Positions 49,794 to 58,130 of a DNA stretch of 64,000 nucleotides are shown here, in pieces. Origin of the DNA: Desulfocurvus vexinensis DSM 17965 (GTDB lineage Bacteria; Desulfobacterota; Desulfovibrionia; Desulfovibrionales; Desulfovibrionaceae); the NCBI RefSeq assembly GCF_000519125.1, contig NZ_JAEX01000001.1, positions 310,001-374,000 of the forward strand, in the 5' to 3' direction. Each line of letters begins with the position of its first letter. The stretch's first letter is position 1. Under the pieces are notes generated by a model that saw only the letters and a program-made list of their open reading frames with translations, was not told where the DNA came from and made no database searches. The position numbers and the translations under genes are program-made.

Positions 49794-50983
49794 CACGACT
49801 CCTCCCCCTTGCGGCGCGCCCGGGCCGGCTCGTGGGAGCACAGCGGCTCGGCGGCCATGTGGTCGCCGGACATGGTGTAGGCCCGGGCCCGGCACCCGGC
49901 GCAGACCTTGTGGTACTCGCAGACCCCGCACTTGCCCGTGAACTCGTCCTGGTTGCGGAACTGGTTGAATATCTTCGAGCTTTTCCAGATTTCCGGGAAG
50001 GGCGTCTCGCGCACGTTGCCGCAGTCCAGCACCAGGTAGCCGCAGGGCTGGACCTGCCCGGTGTGCGACACGAAGCAGAAGCCCACCCCGCCCAGGCAGC
50101 CGCGCGACACGGCGTCCAGCCCGAAGTTCTCGAAGGTCACGGGGATGCCCTCGGCCTTGGCGCGCTGGCGCAGGATGCGGTGGTAGTGCGGAGCGCAGGT
50201 GGCCTTGAGCTGCATGGCCGTGGTCTTCTGGAAGTCGTAGAACCAGTTGAGCACGTCCTCGTACTCGGCGGCGCTGATGACCTCGGCGCCCAGGCTGGCC
50301 CCGCGCCCGGTGGGCACGAGCAGGAAGATGTGCCACGCGGCGGCGCCAAGGCCCTCGCAGAGCTTGAAGATGTCCTTGAACATCCCCAGGTTGCCGCGCG
50401 TCACCGTGGTGTTGATCTGGAACTCCAGCCCGGCGGCCTTGAGGTATTCGATGCCGCGCATGGAGGCCGCGAAGGCCCCGGGCACGCCCCGGAAGGCGTC
50501 GTGGGACGCGGCGTCGGGCCCGTCGATGGAGATGGACACGCGCTGCACGCCCGCCTCGACCATGGTCCGCGCGCTCTGGGCGGTGATCAGCGTGCCGTTG
50601 GGCGACATGACGCAGCGCAGGCCCAGGCTCGTGGCGTAGCGCACCAGCTCGGGCCAGTCCTTGCGCAGCATGGGCTCGCCGCCGGTGAAGATCAGGATCG
50701 GGTCCCCGGCCTTGCGGAAGTCGTCGATGAGGGCCTTGGCCTCGGCGGTGCTGAACTCGCCGGGGTAGGGCTCCTCGTGGGCCTCGGCGCGGCAGTGCTT
50801 GCAGGCCAGGTTGCAGGAGCGGGTGATCTCCCAGGCGATGAGCCGCAGGGGCGGGGTGCCGTCGGCCTGGCGGGCGTCGTGGGGGTGCCCGCCGGGGGCC
50901 ATGGGGTGGCCCTTGGGGCCGCCCGCGCCGTGGGGCGGGGCGGTGGGGTGGCCCGGGCGCCCGGGGTGCTGGGCCGCGCTCAT
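49793..50983 (-). CDS. ahbD: Heme b synthase AhbD (radical SAM, SPASM)
   Basis: 396 residues. Radical SAM motif C57-x3-C61-x2-C64 in SCNLACKHC, after [10 protein letters not shown]. The SPASM-type C-terminal region has [20 protein letters not shown] and [18 protein letters not shown] for a second [4Fe-4S] cluster. It converts iron-coproporphyrin III to heme b in the siroheme-dependent pathway. It overlaps hemB by four bases and ahbA by one. The first ~42 residues are a His/Gly/Pro-rich extension ([21 protein letters not shown]), unusual for the family; its His content may bind metal, but this is speculative. Confidence 0.92.
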   Translation of the reverse strand: MSAAQHPGRPGHPTAPPHGAGGPKGHPMAPGGHPHDARQADGTPPLRLIAWEITRSCNLACKHCRAEAHEEPYPGEFSTAEAKALIDDFRKAGDPILIFTGGEPMLRKDWPELVRYATSLGLRCVMSPNGTLITAQSARTMVEAGVQRVSISIDGPDAASHDAFRGVPGAFAASMRGIEYLKAAGLEFQINTTVTRGNLGMFKDIFKLCEGLGAAAWHIFLLVPTGRGASLGAEVISAAEYEDVLNWFYDFQKTTAMQLKATCAPHYHRILRQRAKAEGIPVTFENFGLDAVSRGCLGGVGFCFVSHTGQVQPCGYLVLDCGNVRETPFPEIWKSSKIFNQFRNQDEFTGKCGVCEYHKVCAGCRARAYTMSGDHMAAEPLCSHEPARARRKGEES

Positions 50984-51993
50984 GCCTTGCCCCCCTGGCC
51001 CTGGGCGCGCAGGCGCAGGAAATCCTCGGTGAAGTAGGTCAGGATCAGCTCGGCCCCGGCACGCTTGAAGGCCGTCAGGCTTTCGAGCATCACGGCGGCC
51101 TCGTCGATCCAGCCGTTGGCGGCGGCGGCCTTGATCATGGAGTATTCGCCGCTGACCTGGTAGGCCGCCACGGGCAGGTCGAAGGCCTCGCGCAGGCGGG
51201 TGATCATGTCCAGGTAGGGCATGCCGGGCTTGACCATGATGATGTCCGCGCCCTCGTCGATGTCGGCCTGGGCCTCGCGCAGGCCCTCGCGGGCGTTGGC
51301 GGGGTCCATCTGGTAGGTGCGGCGGTCGCCGAACTTGGGCGCGCTCTCGGCGGCCTCGCGGAAGGGCCCGTAGAAGGCCGAGGCGTATTTCACGGCGTAG
51401 GACATGACCGGCACCTGGGCGAAGCCCGCCTCGTCCAGGGCCTGGCGGATTTCAGCCACCCGGCCGTCCATCATGTCCGAGGGGGCGACCATGTCGGCCC
51501 CGGCCCTGGCGTGGGACACGGCGGTCCTGGCCAGCAGGTCCAGGGTCGGGTCGTTGCTGACCTCGCCGGAGGTGTCGTCCTGGCGCAAGAGCCCGCAGTG
51601 GCCGTGGTCGGTGTATTCGCACAGGCACACGTCGGTGGCCACCAGCAGATCGGGGTGGTTGGCCTTCAGGCGGCGGATGGCGCGCTGGACGATGCCGTCC
51701 GGGTCGTAGGCGCCGCTGCCGCGGGCGTCCTTGGCCTTGGGCAGGCCGAAGAGGATGCACGAGCGCAGGCCCAGGGCCACGGCCTGGCCCACCTGGCGGT
51801 CCAGCTCGTCCAGGGAAAGCTGGAACTGGCCGGGCATGGCGCCGATGGGCTTGCGCAGGGCCGCGTCGTCGGTGTCCACCACGAAGTAGGGCATCATCAG
51901 GTCTTCGGGGCGCACATGGGTTTCGCGGAAGATGTCGCGGATGGTCGGGGTTTTGCGCAGGCGGCGGCCCCGGAAGAAGCAGGGCTGGTCCAT
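50980..51993 (-). CDS. hemB: Delta-aminolevulinic acid dehydratase (porphobilinogen synthase)
   Basis: 337 residues from the ATG at 51993 (AAGGAG upstream), chosen over a further upstream ATG without such a site. Zinc-binding cysteines Cys123, Cys125 and Cys133 lie in [14 protein letters not shown], and the catalytic lysines are Lys202 ([13 protein letters not shown]) and Lys255 ([12 protein letters not shown]). It joins two 5-aminolevulinates into porphobilinogen, the early step needed for siroheme and heme. The stop overlaps the start of ahbD (ATGA). Confidence 0.98.
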   Translation of the reverse strand: MDQPCFFRGRRLRKTPTIRDIFRETHVRPEDLMMPYFVVDTDDAALRKPIGAMPGQFQLSLDELDRQVGQAVALGLRSCILFGLPKAKDARGSGAYDPDGIVQRAIRRLKANHPDLLVATDVCLCEYTDHGHCGLLRQDDTSGEVSNDPTLDLLARTAVSHARAGADMVAPSDMMDGRVAEIRQALDEAGFAQVPVMSYAVKYASAFYGPFREAAESAPKFGDRRTYQMDPANAREGLREAQADIDEGADIIMVKPGMPYLDMITRLREAFDLPVAAYQVSGEYSMIKAAAANGWIDEAAVMLESLTAFKRAGAELILTYFTEDFLRLRAQGQGGKA

Positions 51994-52074
51994 GGATGGC
52001 TCCTTGGGCGGGCGCCGCAGCCGCCGGGGCGCCCTGGGGCACCCCGGCGGGATTTGGCGCACAAGTCTACAAAC

Positions 52075-52287
52075 CTATTTGCAGGTCCGCATCTGGTAGG
52101 CCTTGGCGCGCTCGGCGTCGCGGGCGGCCTCCTTGCGGGCCTCGGCCTCGGCCAGGCGCTCGGGGCTGAAGACGATCTCGCGGGTCAGGCCTTCGCCCTC
52201 GCCGCCGAAGAACTCGTCGCGCCGCGCGCTGGCGGCCATGACCAGCCGGAAGCCCGCGCTGGCTCGAGCGCGGGCGTAGCTGAACAT
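52075..52287 (-). CDS. Unrecognised 70-residue protein inside the heme operon
   Basis: Starts at ATG 52287, 8 bases after the ahbC stop, with a GAGG ribosome site. The product begins MFSYARARASAGFRLVMAAS and ends with a highly charged helical part (SPERLAEAEARKEAARDAER) finishing in MRTCK. No domain is recognised. It is co-directional and tightly spaced with ahbC and lies before hemB (81 bases away). It could be a small accessory factor for heme synthesis; the role is unknown. Confidence 0.6.
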   Translation of the reverse strand: MFSYARARASAGFRLVMAASARRDEFFGGEGEGLTREIVFSPERLAEAEARKEAARDAERAKAYQMRTCK

Positions 52288-52295
52288 GGACAGCC

Positions 52296-53477
52296 TCAGG
52301 CCTTGATCTCTTCGTCCGTCAAATAGCAGGCGGGATCCTGAGCCCATATGTCCCCGTAGTAGGCTTCCGCCCGGGCCCTGAAGTTTCCGCCGCAGATGGC
52401 GAGGTATCGGCATGTGGCGCACCTCCCGCCGACGTGCTTCTTCTTGTCCTTGAGCTTGTGCAGCAGTTCGATGGACGGGTCGTCCCAGATTTCGGAGAAC
52501 GGGCGCTCGAGCACGTTGCCGAAGGTGTGGTTGCGCCAGAACTGGTCGGGGTGGACCTGCCCGTCCCACGAGATGCAGCCGATGCCGCGCCCGGAGTTGT
52601 TGCCCTCGTTGAAGTCCAGCAGGCGCTTGACCTCGGCGGCGCGCTCGGGGTCTTCCTTGAGCAGCCGCAGGTAGACCAGGGGCCCGTCGGCGTGGTTGTC
52701 CACGGTCAGGACTTCCTTGGGCTTGCCCTTGTCGAACAGCTCGCGGGTCTTGTCCATGATCAGGTGGACGGCCTCGCGGGTCTCGGCGTGGTCCAGGTCT
52801 TCCTTGATCAGCTCCGAGCCGCGCCCGGAGTAGACCAGATGGTAGAAGCAGATGCGCGGAACCTCAAGCTCCTCGACGATCTGGAACAGGGTCGGGATCT
52901 CGCCCTGGTTGCGCTTGTTGATGGTGAAGCGCAGCCCGACCTTGAGGCCCTCGGCCTGGCAGTTCTCCACGCCCTGGAGGGCCTTCTTGAACGAGCCGGG
53001 CACCTTGCGGAACTTGTCGTGGATCTCCTCGCCGCCGTCCAGCGAGATGCCCACGTAGGACAGGCCGATCTGCTTGAGCTCGCGGGCCTTGTCCTTGGTG
53101 ATCAGCGTGCCGTTGGTGGAGATGACCGCGCGCATGCCGTTGGCCGTGGCGAAGCTGGCCAGCTCGGGCAGGTCCTGGCGCACCAGGGGCTCGCCGCCGG
53201 AGAACAGCATCACCGGCGCGCCGTAGTCGGCCAGATCCTTGATGATGACCTTGGCCTGCTCGGTGCTGATCTCGTCCTTGCCGTCGGGGTCCACGGCCTG
53301 GGCGTAGCAGTGCACGCATTTGAGGTTGCAGCGCCGGGTCATGTTCCACACGACCACGGGCTTCTTGTCCTTGGAGAATTGCAGCAGGTGGGAGGGCAGG
53401 GTCTTGGAGTCGCGCCCGTAGCGCAGGGCGTCCGAGGCCTCCACCGAGCCGCAGTAGAGCTTGGAAATGCCGATCAT
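52296..53477 (-). CDS. ahbC: AhbC, 12,18-didecarboxysiroheme deacetylase (radical SAM)
   Basis: 393 residues beginning MIGISKLYCGSVEASDALRY, the characteristic opening of AhbC. Radical SAM motif C50-x3-C54-x2-C57 in RCNLKCVHC; C-terminal SPASM-like Cys group CISWDGQVHPDQFW and CATCRYLAICGGNFR. It removes two acetate groups from didecarboxysiroheme to give iron-coproporphyrin III. First gene of the operon, with a sigma-70-type promoter and a Fur-like site upstream. Confidence 0.94.
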   Translation of the reverse strand: MIGISKLYCGSVEASDALRYGRDSKTLPSHLLQFSKDKKPVVVWNMTRRCNLKCVHCYAQAVDPDGKDEISTEQAKVIIKDLADYGAPVMLFSGGEPLVRQDLPELASFATANGMRAVISTNGTLITKDKARELKQIGLSYVGISLDGGEEIHDKFRKVPGSFKKALQGVENCQAEGLKVGLRFTINKRNQGEIPTLFQIVEELEVPRICFYHLVYSGRGSELIKEDLDHAETREAVHLIMDKTRELFDKGKPKEVLTVDNHADGPLVYLRLLKEDPERAAEVKRLLDFNEGNNSGRGIGCISWDGQVHPDQFWRNHTFGNVLERPFSEIWDDPSIELLHKLKDKKKHVGGRCATCRYLAICGGNFRARAEAYYGDIWAQDPACYLTDEEIKA

Positions 53478-53560
53478 GAAAAACCTCCGTAGTGGCAGGG
53501 GGCGCGCCGGGCGCGTGCCCCGGGGCAGGGTCCGCCCGGGCCGCGCGACGGCGGACTCGC

Positions 53561-53589
53561 ACCATAGACCGCCTGGGCCGTGGAGTCAA
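53561..53589 (-). promoter_or_regulatory. Sigma-70 promoter of the heme operon
   Basis: TTGACT, 17 bases, TATGGT on the minus strand; expected start near 53554, about 75 bases before ahbC. A single promoter could serve the six-gene operon. Confidence 0.75.
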
Positions 53590-53612
53590 AGGAACAGGCC
53601 CGTGCAGAGCAT

Positions 53613-53627
53613 TGATAATGGTAATCA
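53613..53627. promoter_or_regulatory. Fur-box-like site upstream of ahbC
   Basis: TGATAATGGTAATCA resembles the Fur consensus (repeats of GATAAT-type hexamers) with 5 of 7 arm positions paired. It lies about 60-70 bases upstream of the predicted start of the heme operon, outside the core promoter. Confidence 0.55.
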
Positions 53628-53719
53628 TCCGGCGGTGGGTGGCAATGCCCGGCCCCGGGCCGGGGGGCGCTGCCGCGCGCGTCCGTCGCCGGGGGCGCTG
53701 CGGGCGGGCCCCCGGGTGC

Positions 53720-55051
53720 TTAGATGCGTGCCACGCCCAGGAACATGGCGTGGGCGCTCACGGCCAGCACGGCGAACAGCGCCCGGGCCCGCGCCGGAGA
53801 GAGCCCCGGGAAACGGTAGCCCAGGGCGGCGTGGGGGCAGCGGCCCACGCAGTCGCCGCACAGGGTGCAGGTGCCCCCGGGGCGGCCCAGGGCCAGGCGC
53901 GCCTCGTCCAGGGCGCCGTAGCGGCAGGTGCGTACGCAGACTCCGCAGCCTGTGCAGCCCGGGCCCACGCGCACCCGCAGCGGGTTCAGCCGCCCCAGCA
54001 GGGTGGCGGCCAGGCCCATGGGGCAAAACGCCGTGCAGTGGGCCATGGTGCCCATGCGGCGGCTGACGGTCAGCATCACGGCCACCCCCGCCAGCCCGAA
54101 GGCCGCCGCCAGCCCCCCGGCCAGGGCCACGGGCGCCCCGGTCGCGCGCAGGCCCCAGGCCGCCAGCAGCACCAGCGCCGCCAGGGCCGCGCGCGCCGGG
54201 CCGCGCCAGCGGGGCAGGGGCCGGAGAACCTTGTGCCGGGCCGCCGCGGCGCCGTCCCACGCGCCGATGTAGCACAGCCAGCTGCACCACGCCGGGCCGA
54301 CCACGGCCACCGTGGCCAGGAACAGCCCGGCCATGAACAGCCCCTCGCCCCGGAACACGGGCCCGGCGGCGATGAGCGCGGGCACGGGCAGGTGCAGGGC
54401 CCCGGTCATCAGCAGCCGCTCGGCCCCGGCCAGCCCCAGCAGCAGTTGGGCGAAGAATACCGCCGAGAACAGCCCCCAGGCCCGCAGGCGCAGCCGCCCC
54501 CAGCGCCGGGGCCCGCCGCCCGGGGCCAGCAGCGCGCGCGTCAGCCACGCGGCGTAGGCGCCCAGGGCTAGGGCCAGCAGCCAGCCCGCGCCGGGGAGGA
54601 AGCGGTCGGGCAACAGAATGGGAAAGGGCACCGTGGCCCGGCACACGGCCAGCAGGGCCACGGTGAGCGCCAGGGCCAGGGCGGGCGGCCAGTGGGGGGC
54701 GGGGTCGGCGCCGTGGCGCCGGGCGGCGGGTCCGCGCTCCAAAAGGGCGACGCCCAGGGCCGCCAGCAGCATCACCGCACCCAGGATCAGGGCCAGCCGG
54801 GCCCAGGGCAGGTCCATGGCCACGCGCAGGCGGATCAATTCGCCCCCGGCATGGGCCCAGACCAGGATGGCCCAGCCCAGGGCCAGCTGCGCCGCCCGGC
54901 GTACCCAGCCGTGGGGCAGGGCCAGCAGCAGCGGGGCCAGGGCCCAGGCCCCGGCCAGCCCCCAGTGCCCGGCGCGCAGGGCGTGGGCCCCCAGCAGCCA
55001 CAGCGAGAGCACCGCCGGGGCCAGGCTGGCCAGCAGGGCGGGGGCGGGCAT
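53720..55051 (-). CDS. NapH/CcoG-like membrane ferredoxin
   Basis: 443 residues. About ten membrane segments, with NapH-type Cys motifs in CSWLCYIGAWDG and HCTAFCPMGL, and at the C-terminal end two [4Fe-4S] motifs, CTGCGVCVRTCRYGAL and CTLCGDCVGRCPHAAL. Such proteins move electrons from the membrane pool to or from soluble redox partners. Its start overlaps the stop of the siroheme/[4Fe-4S] gene (TGATG), so it is likely the membrane electron partner of that protein. Confidence 0.88.
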   Translation of the reverse strand: MPAPALLASLAPAVLSLWLLGAHALRAGHWGLAGAWALAPLLLALPHGWVRRAAQLALGWAILVWAHAGGELIRLRVAMDLPWARLALILGAVMLLAALGVALLERGPAARRHGADPAPHWPPALALALTVALLAVCRATVPFPILLPDRFLPGAGWLLALALGAYAAWLTRALLAPGGGPRRWGRLRLRAWGLFSAVFFAQLLLGLAGAERLLMTGALHLPVPALIAAGPVFRGEGLFMAGLFLATVAVVGPAWCSWLCYIGAWDGAAAARHKVLRPLPRWRGPARAALAALVLLAAWGLRATGAPVALAGGLAAAFGLAGVAVMLTVSRRMGTMAHCTAFCPMGLAATLLGRLNPLRVRVGPGCTGCGVCVRTCRYGALDEARLALGRPGGTCTLCGDCVGRCPHAALGYRFPGLSPARARALFAVLAVSAHAMFLGVARI

Positions 55052-55713
55052 CAGGGCTGCCCCGGGTCGCGGGGCGGGCCCGTCAGGGCGGCGGCGCCCA
55101 GGCGGGCCACGACGTCGCCGGGGCGCTCGTGCCCCTGGCGTGCGGCCAGGCAGGCGGCGAGGAAATCCGCAGCCAGGGCGGGCAGGGCCCCTGGGGCGCG
55201 CAGGCCGGGCAGCTCATCGGCCAGGCGCGGGTGGCGGCCCAGCTTGCCGCCCAGCAGCAGCCGGAAGCCGCGCTGGCCGATGCTGATGGCCTGGGCCGGG
55301 CAGGCGGCGGCGCAGGCCCCGCAGCCCAGGCAGCGCGCGGCGTCGATGCCCCGGATGCTGCCCAGGCCGTCCAGGTCCACGGCGGCCTCGCGGCAGGCGG
55401 CGGCGCAGGCCCCGCAGGCCACGCAGGCCCCGGGGGCCACGGCGGGCAGGGCCGCGCCGATGGCGCCCGTGTCGGCGATCTGGGGCTGGGAGCAGGCGTT
55501 GGGGCAGTAGGCCACGGCCACGCGCAGCAGCGTGTGGGCGTGCTGCGCGCCGGGCCCGGGGGCCAGGGGCAGGCGGCCCAGGGCGTCGGCCAGGGCCTGG
55601 GGCAGGTCCGGCGCGTCCAGGGCGCGGCGCGGGCAGTCCACGGCGCCGCGGCAGGCGGTGACGCAGTAGCCGGGGCCCTCGATGCGTACGGTGCGGGGTG
55701 CGGGGGTGCTCAT
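55051..55713 (-). CDS. Siroheme/[4Fe-4S] sulfite/nitrite reductase-like protein with extra ferredoxin clusters
   Basis: 220 residues from the ATG at 55713. It resembles the small assimilatory-type sulfite reductases: C21-x5-C27 (CRGAVDC) and C70-x3-C74 (CPNAC) match the CX5C...CX3C siroheme/[4Fe-4S] motif, with YCVTACRGAVDCPRRA and SQPQIADTGAIG around it. Two ferredoxin motifs follow, C97-C107 (CVACGACAAAC) and C128-C138 (CLGCGACAAAC). So it can carry siroheme plus three clusters and probably reduces sulfite or nitrite, or serves detoxification. The HcpR-like operator upstream points to nitrosative stress. The substrate is an inference. Confidence 0.75.
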   Translation of the reverse strand: MSTPAPRTVRIEGPGYCVTACRGAVDCPRRALDAPDLPQALADALGRLPLAPGPGAQHAHTLLRVAVAYCPNACSQPQIADTGAIGAALPAVAPGACVACGACAAACREAAVDLDGLGSIRGIDAARCLGCGACAAACPAQAISIGQRGFRLLLGGKLGRHPRLADELPGLRAPGALPALAADFLAACLAARQGHERPGDVVARLGAAALTGPPRDPGQP

Positions 55714-55746
55714 GGCGCCAGCGTAGGCCGGGGCGCGCGCCGGGGC

Positions 55747-55762
55747 TTTGACCGGGGTCAAA
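55747..55762. promoter_or_regulatory. HcpR-like palindromic operator
   Basis: TTTGACC GG GGTCAAA, a perfect 7-base inverted repeat with a 2-base spacer, centred about 41 bases upstream of the siroheme-protein start codon. As I recall, the CRP/FNR-type HcpR regulator of Desulfovibrio uses a TTTGACC-NN-GGTCAAA-type site and controls nitrosative-stress genes. Confidence 0.65.
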
Positions 55763-55790
55763 TCCGCAGGCCGCCCGGGCCGGTGGAGGC

Positions 55791-56468
55791 TCAGTCCAGG
55801 GGCGAGGGCGCCGCCGGGTCCTCCTGGGGCTGGCCGTGGTTCCAGGCCTTGACCGGCACGGCCAGGTCCTGCGCCAGGGCGGTCATGATGGCCTGCACCG
55901 GCTCGGCGGGCAGGCGGGATTTCTTGGTCAGGATGATGAAGTCGCGGGTCTGGGCGTTGCGCATCTCGCCCGCGTGGGCCATGGACCACAGCAGGGTGCC
56001 TGCGGCGGCGTCGTAGACCTCCAGGCGCACGCTGACCTGGGTGGTGCCCGACGAGCCGCCGAACATGACGTGGGTGATTTCGCCGCCCACGATGAGGTCC
56101 GCCGAGCCGTCGGCCACGGCCATGGCCTGGGCCGGGGTGCGCCAGGTCTCGCCCTGGGCGAAGGCCAGGGCCGGGAACACGCGCTCGCGCAGCCAGGCCT
56201 GCCAGAACACGCGCGACATCTCCTCGGCGTAGGGCTGGGCGTTGGCCATCTGCGGGCGCATGCGCAGGGGGAAGAACACCGCCGTGAGCGGCTGCATGGG
56301 CGGGTTCTCGGGCTCGACGAAGACCTCGGGCTGCCAGGCGCGGGTGACCAGCTCGTCCACGTAGAGCACGGGCGGGTTGGCGAGGTCGGCCTCCATGGCG
56401 CAGGCGCCAAGGAGCAGGGTGGCGAGCAGGCAGGCCAGCAGAGGCAGGGCCGGGCGGGCGGACGTCAT
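55791..56468 (-). CDS. Predicted lipoprotein, 225 residues
   Basis: The signal peptide ends LLATLLLGAC, a lipobox with Cys23. The mature domain (LPP20/CsgG-like by appearance) includes EEMSRVFWQAWLRERVFPAL, ADLIVGGEITHVMFGG and VSVRLEVYDAAAGTLLWSMAHAGE, a pattern of small outer-membrane lipoproteins with a periplasmic alpha/beta domain. The tail is Pro/Asp-rich. It follows a strong hairpin (56512-56542) and is the last gene of the YIP1 transcription unit. No specific role can be given. Confidence 0.75.
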   Translation of the reverse strand: MTSARPALPLLACLLATLLLGACAMEADLANPPVLYVDELVTRAWQPEVFVEPENPPMQPLTAVFFPLRMRPQMANAQPYAEEMSRVFWQAWLRERVFPALAFAQGETWRTPAQAMAVADGSADLIVGGEITHVMFGGSSGTTQVSVRLEVYDAAAGTLLWSMAHAGEMRNAQTRDFIILTKKSRLPAEPVQAIMTALAQDLAVPVKAWNHGQPQEDPAAPSPLD

Positions 56469-56511
56469 GGCGTTTCCTCGAAAGTCGCGGCGTTGGCCGG
56501 GCGCGCGGGCG

Positions 56512-56542
56512 CTCCGGCGCCGGGAAGGCCCCGGCGCCGGAG
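56512..56542. terminator. Strong hairpin between the 113-residue gene and the lipoprotein gene
   Basis: Perfect 13-bp stem CTCCGGCGCCGGG / CCCGGCGCCGGAG with a 5-base loop. No T tract on the minus side, so it may attenuate rather than terminate. Confidence 0.5.
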
Positions 56543-56573
56543 GAGAAGCAAGATGCGTACCTGCGCCGCGCGG

Positions 56574-56915
56574 CTACTGGATGCGCTCGGTGGGCGGGGG
56601 CGAGGCCTGCATGGATTCCAGGAGCTGGTCGCGCGACAGGATCAGGCTTTTGCGCAGCTCCAGCCGCTTCTGGGGCGACAGGCGCCGGAACTCGGGGCGC
56701 TGGGCGATGCGTTCGAGCTGGTCCATCTCGTCGAGGATGCGCCGGGCGCGGGCCGAGAAGGAGGGGTCCTCCTGCCAGAGTTTTGACGCCGCGTCGGCGA
56801 TCTCGCGCAGTTCGGCGGCCATGTGCAGGAACACGGCGGGATCGATCTCCCGGGCCACTCTGCGGGCCTCGCGCCACTGGCGCCAGCGGGCCATGAGCCT
56901 GGACAGCACCCGCAT
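56574..56915 (-). CDS. Helical hypothetical protein, 113 residues
   Basis: A highly charged, helical protein: RWRQWREARRVAREIDPAVF, then MAAELREIADAASKLWQE and ILDEMDQLERIAQRPEFRRL, ending RDQLLESMQASPPPTERIQ. No signal peptide or membrane segment and no recognised domain. It begins 13 bases after the YIP1 gene, so it is co-transcribed with it. Confidence 0.7.
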   Translation of the reverse strand: MRVLSRLMARWRQWREARRVAREIDPAVFLHMAAELREIADAASKLWQEDPSFSARARRILDEMDQLERIAQRPEFRRLSPQKRLELRKSLILSRDQLLESMQASPPPTERIQ

Positions 56916-56928
56916 CGCTCCCCGCCTC

Positions 56929-58020
56929 CTACAGCCCCGCGTCCGGGCCGACGCCGTGCATGGCGGCCACCACCAGGGCCAGGGCGCCCAGGGTGTACAG
57001 GCCCACGGCCAGGGCGGCCTTGGCGAAGGATGTCTTGTGCACCCCGCGCAGGGCGTAGGTCAGCAGCACGATGCTCCACACCGAGCCGACGTACATGCCC
57101 GCCACGGGCACGACCATGCACAGCGAGGGCAGGGCGGTGTACGCCACGGCGCGCACCGTGGCCTGGAACCCGCCGGACACGCCCCGCATGAGCGTAAGCA
57201 GCAGGTGCAGCACCGCCGAGATGCCGAAGAGGAAGAAACTGAGCACCAGGGGCCCGGCCACGAGGACGAAGAGATACGAGGCGGCCACGGCGGCCCCGGC
57301 AGTCAGGCCCTGGACCTCGGCGGGCAGGTCGGTGGCTGCGGGGGCCTGGACGCCGTGCAGGCCGAACTCCACGGCCAGCTGGAGCATGACGGCCACGATG
57401 TTCAGCAGCACGTAGAAGACTGCGGGCCTGCCGTAGCCCCGGTCCACGGGCATGGCTTCGAAGAACAGCCGGGGAGCGGTGGCGGTGCGCTTGCAGGTTT
57501 CCCACAGCCCGCCGAAGAACCCGAACTGGTCCAGGCGCTCGAAGGGCACGTCCACCACCGGGGCGCCGTGGTGCCCGGGGCCGCCGGAGGCGTCCGCGTC
57601 GCGGCCCGGGTGGCTGTCGCCCAGGTGCTCCAGGCTCTGCCAGATGTCGCCACCCTTGCGCTGCGGGCCGTCCAGGGGCGGCAGGGGGTCCTCCTCAAGC
57701 AGGCCGATGTTGCGCACGGGGCGGGTGTCCGGCTGGGGCTCGGGGCCGGGCTGGCCGGGGGCGGGCTCGGCCTGGGGCGTGTCCTGAGTGTCCTGGGGCA
57801 TGGCCTGGGTCGCGCTCTCGGGGGCGGGCGCGGGGGATTCCTGGGCGGGCGCCGGGGGCGCCTGCGCGCCGGGCTCGTCTGCGCCGTCCAGGGCGAAGTC
57901 CACGTCGCGGAAGCGGAACTTGGTGCCGCACTGGGGACAGGTGGCCTTGACCGAGTTGGCCGGCACCTTGTCGTCGGGAATGGAGCGGCTGTATTTGCAA
58001 TTCGGGCAGGTGATGTCCAT
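56929..58020 (-). CDS. Zinc-ribbon/YIP1 family membrane protein
   Basis: 363 residues from the ATG at 58020. N-terminal zinc ribbon with CPNCKYSRSIPDDKVPAN and ATCPQCGTKFRF (two CxxC pairs), followed by a long Pro/Gln/Ala-rich linker (about 50-150) and a C-terminal YIP1 domain (about 165-355) with about five membrane segments: FYVLLNIVAVMLQLAVEFGL, VAASYLFVLVAGPLVLSFF, LTLMRGVSGGFQATVRAVAY and YVGSVWSIVLLTYALRGVHK. Family function is unknown. Promoter TTGATA-17-TATCGT lies upstream. Confidence 0.88.
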   Translation of the reverse strand: MDITCPNCKYSRSIPDDKVPANSVKATCPQCGTKFRFRDVDFALDGADEPGAQAPPAPAQESPAPAPESATQAMPQDTQDTPQAEPAPGQPGPEPQPDTRPVRNIGLLEEDPLPPLDGPQRKGGDIWQSLEHLGDSHPGRDADASGGPGHHGAPVVDVPFERLDQFGFFGGLWETCKRTATAPRLFFEAMPVDRGYGRPAVFYVLLNIVAVMLQLAVEFGLHGVQAPAATDLPAEVQGLTAGAAVAASYLFVLVAGPLVLSFFLFGISAVLHLLLTLMRGVSGGFQATVRAVAYTALPSLCMVVPVAGMYVGSVWSIVLLTYALRGVHKTSFAKAALAVGLYTLGALALVVAAMHGVGPDAGL

Positions 58021-58051
58021 CGCGTGTCCTTTGGGTTGCGTGCAATGCACA

Positions 58052-58080
58052 ACGATACATGCAACCCCGGGGGATATCAA
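58052..58080 (-). promoter_or_regulatory. Sigma-70 promoter of the YIP1 gene
   Basis: TTGATA, 17 bases, TATCGT on the minus strand, with expected start near 58045 and the ATG at 58020. A clear AT-richer patch in a GC-rich surrounding. Confidence 0.7.
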
Positions 58081-58130
58081 CAGCGCTTGGCGCGGCGCTT
58101 GGCGCGGCGCCCCGCGCGGTGTCCGAGGGC

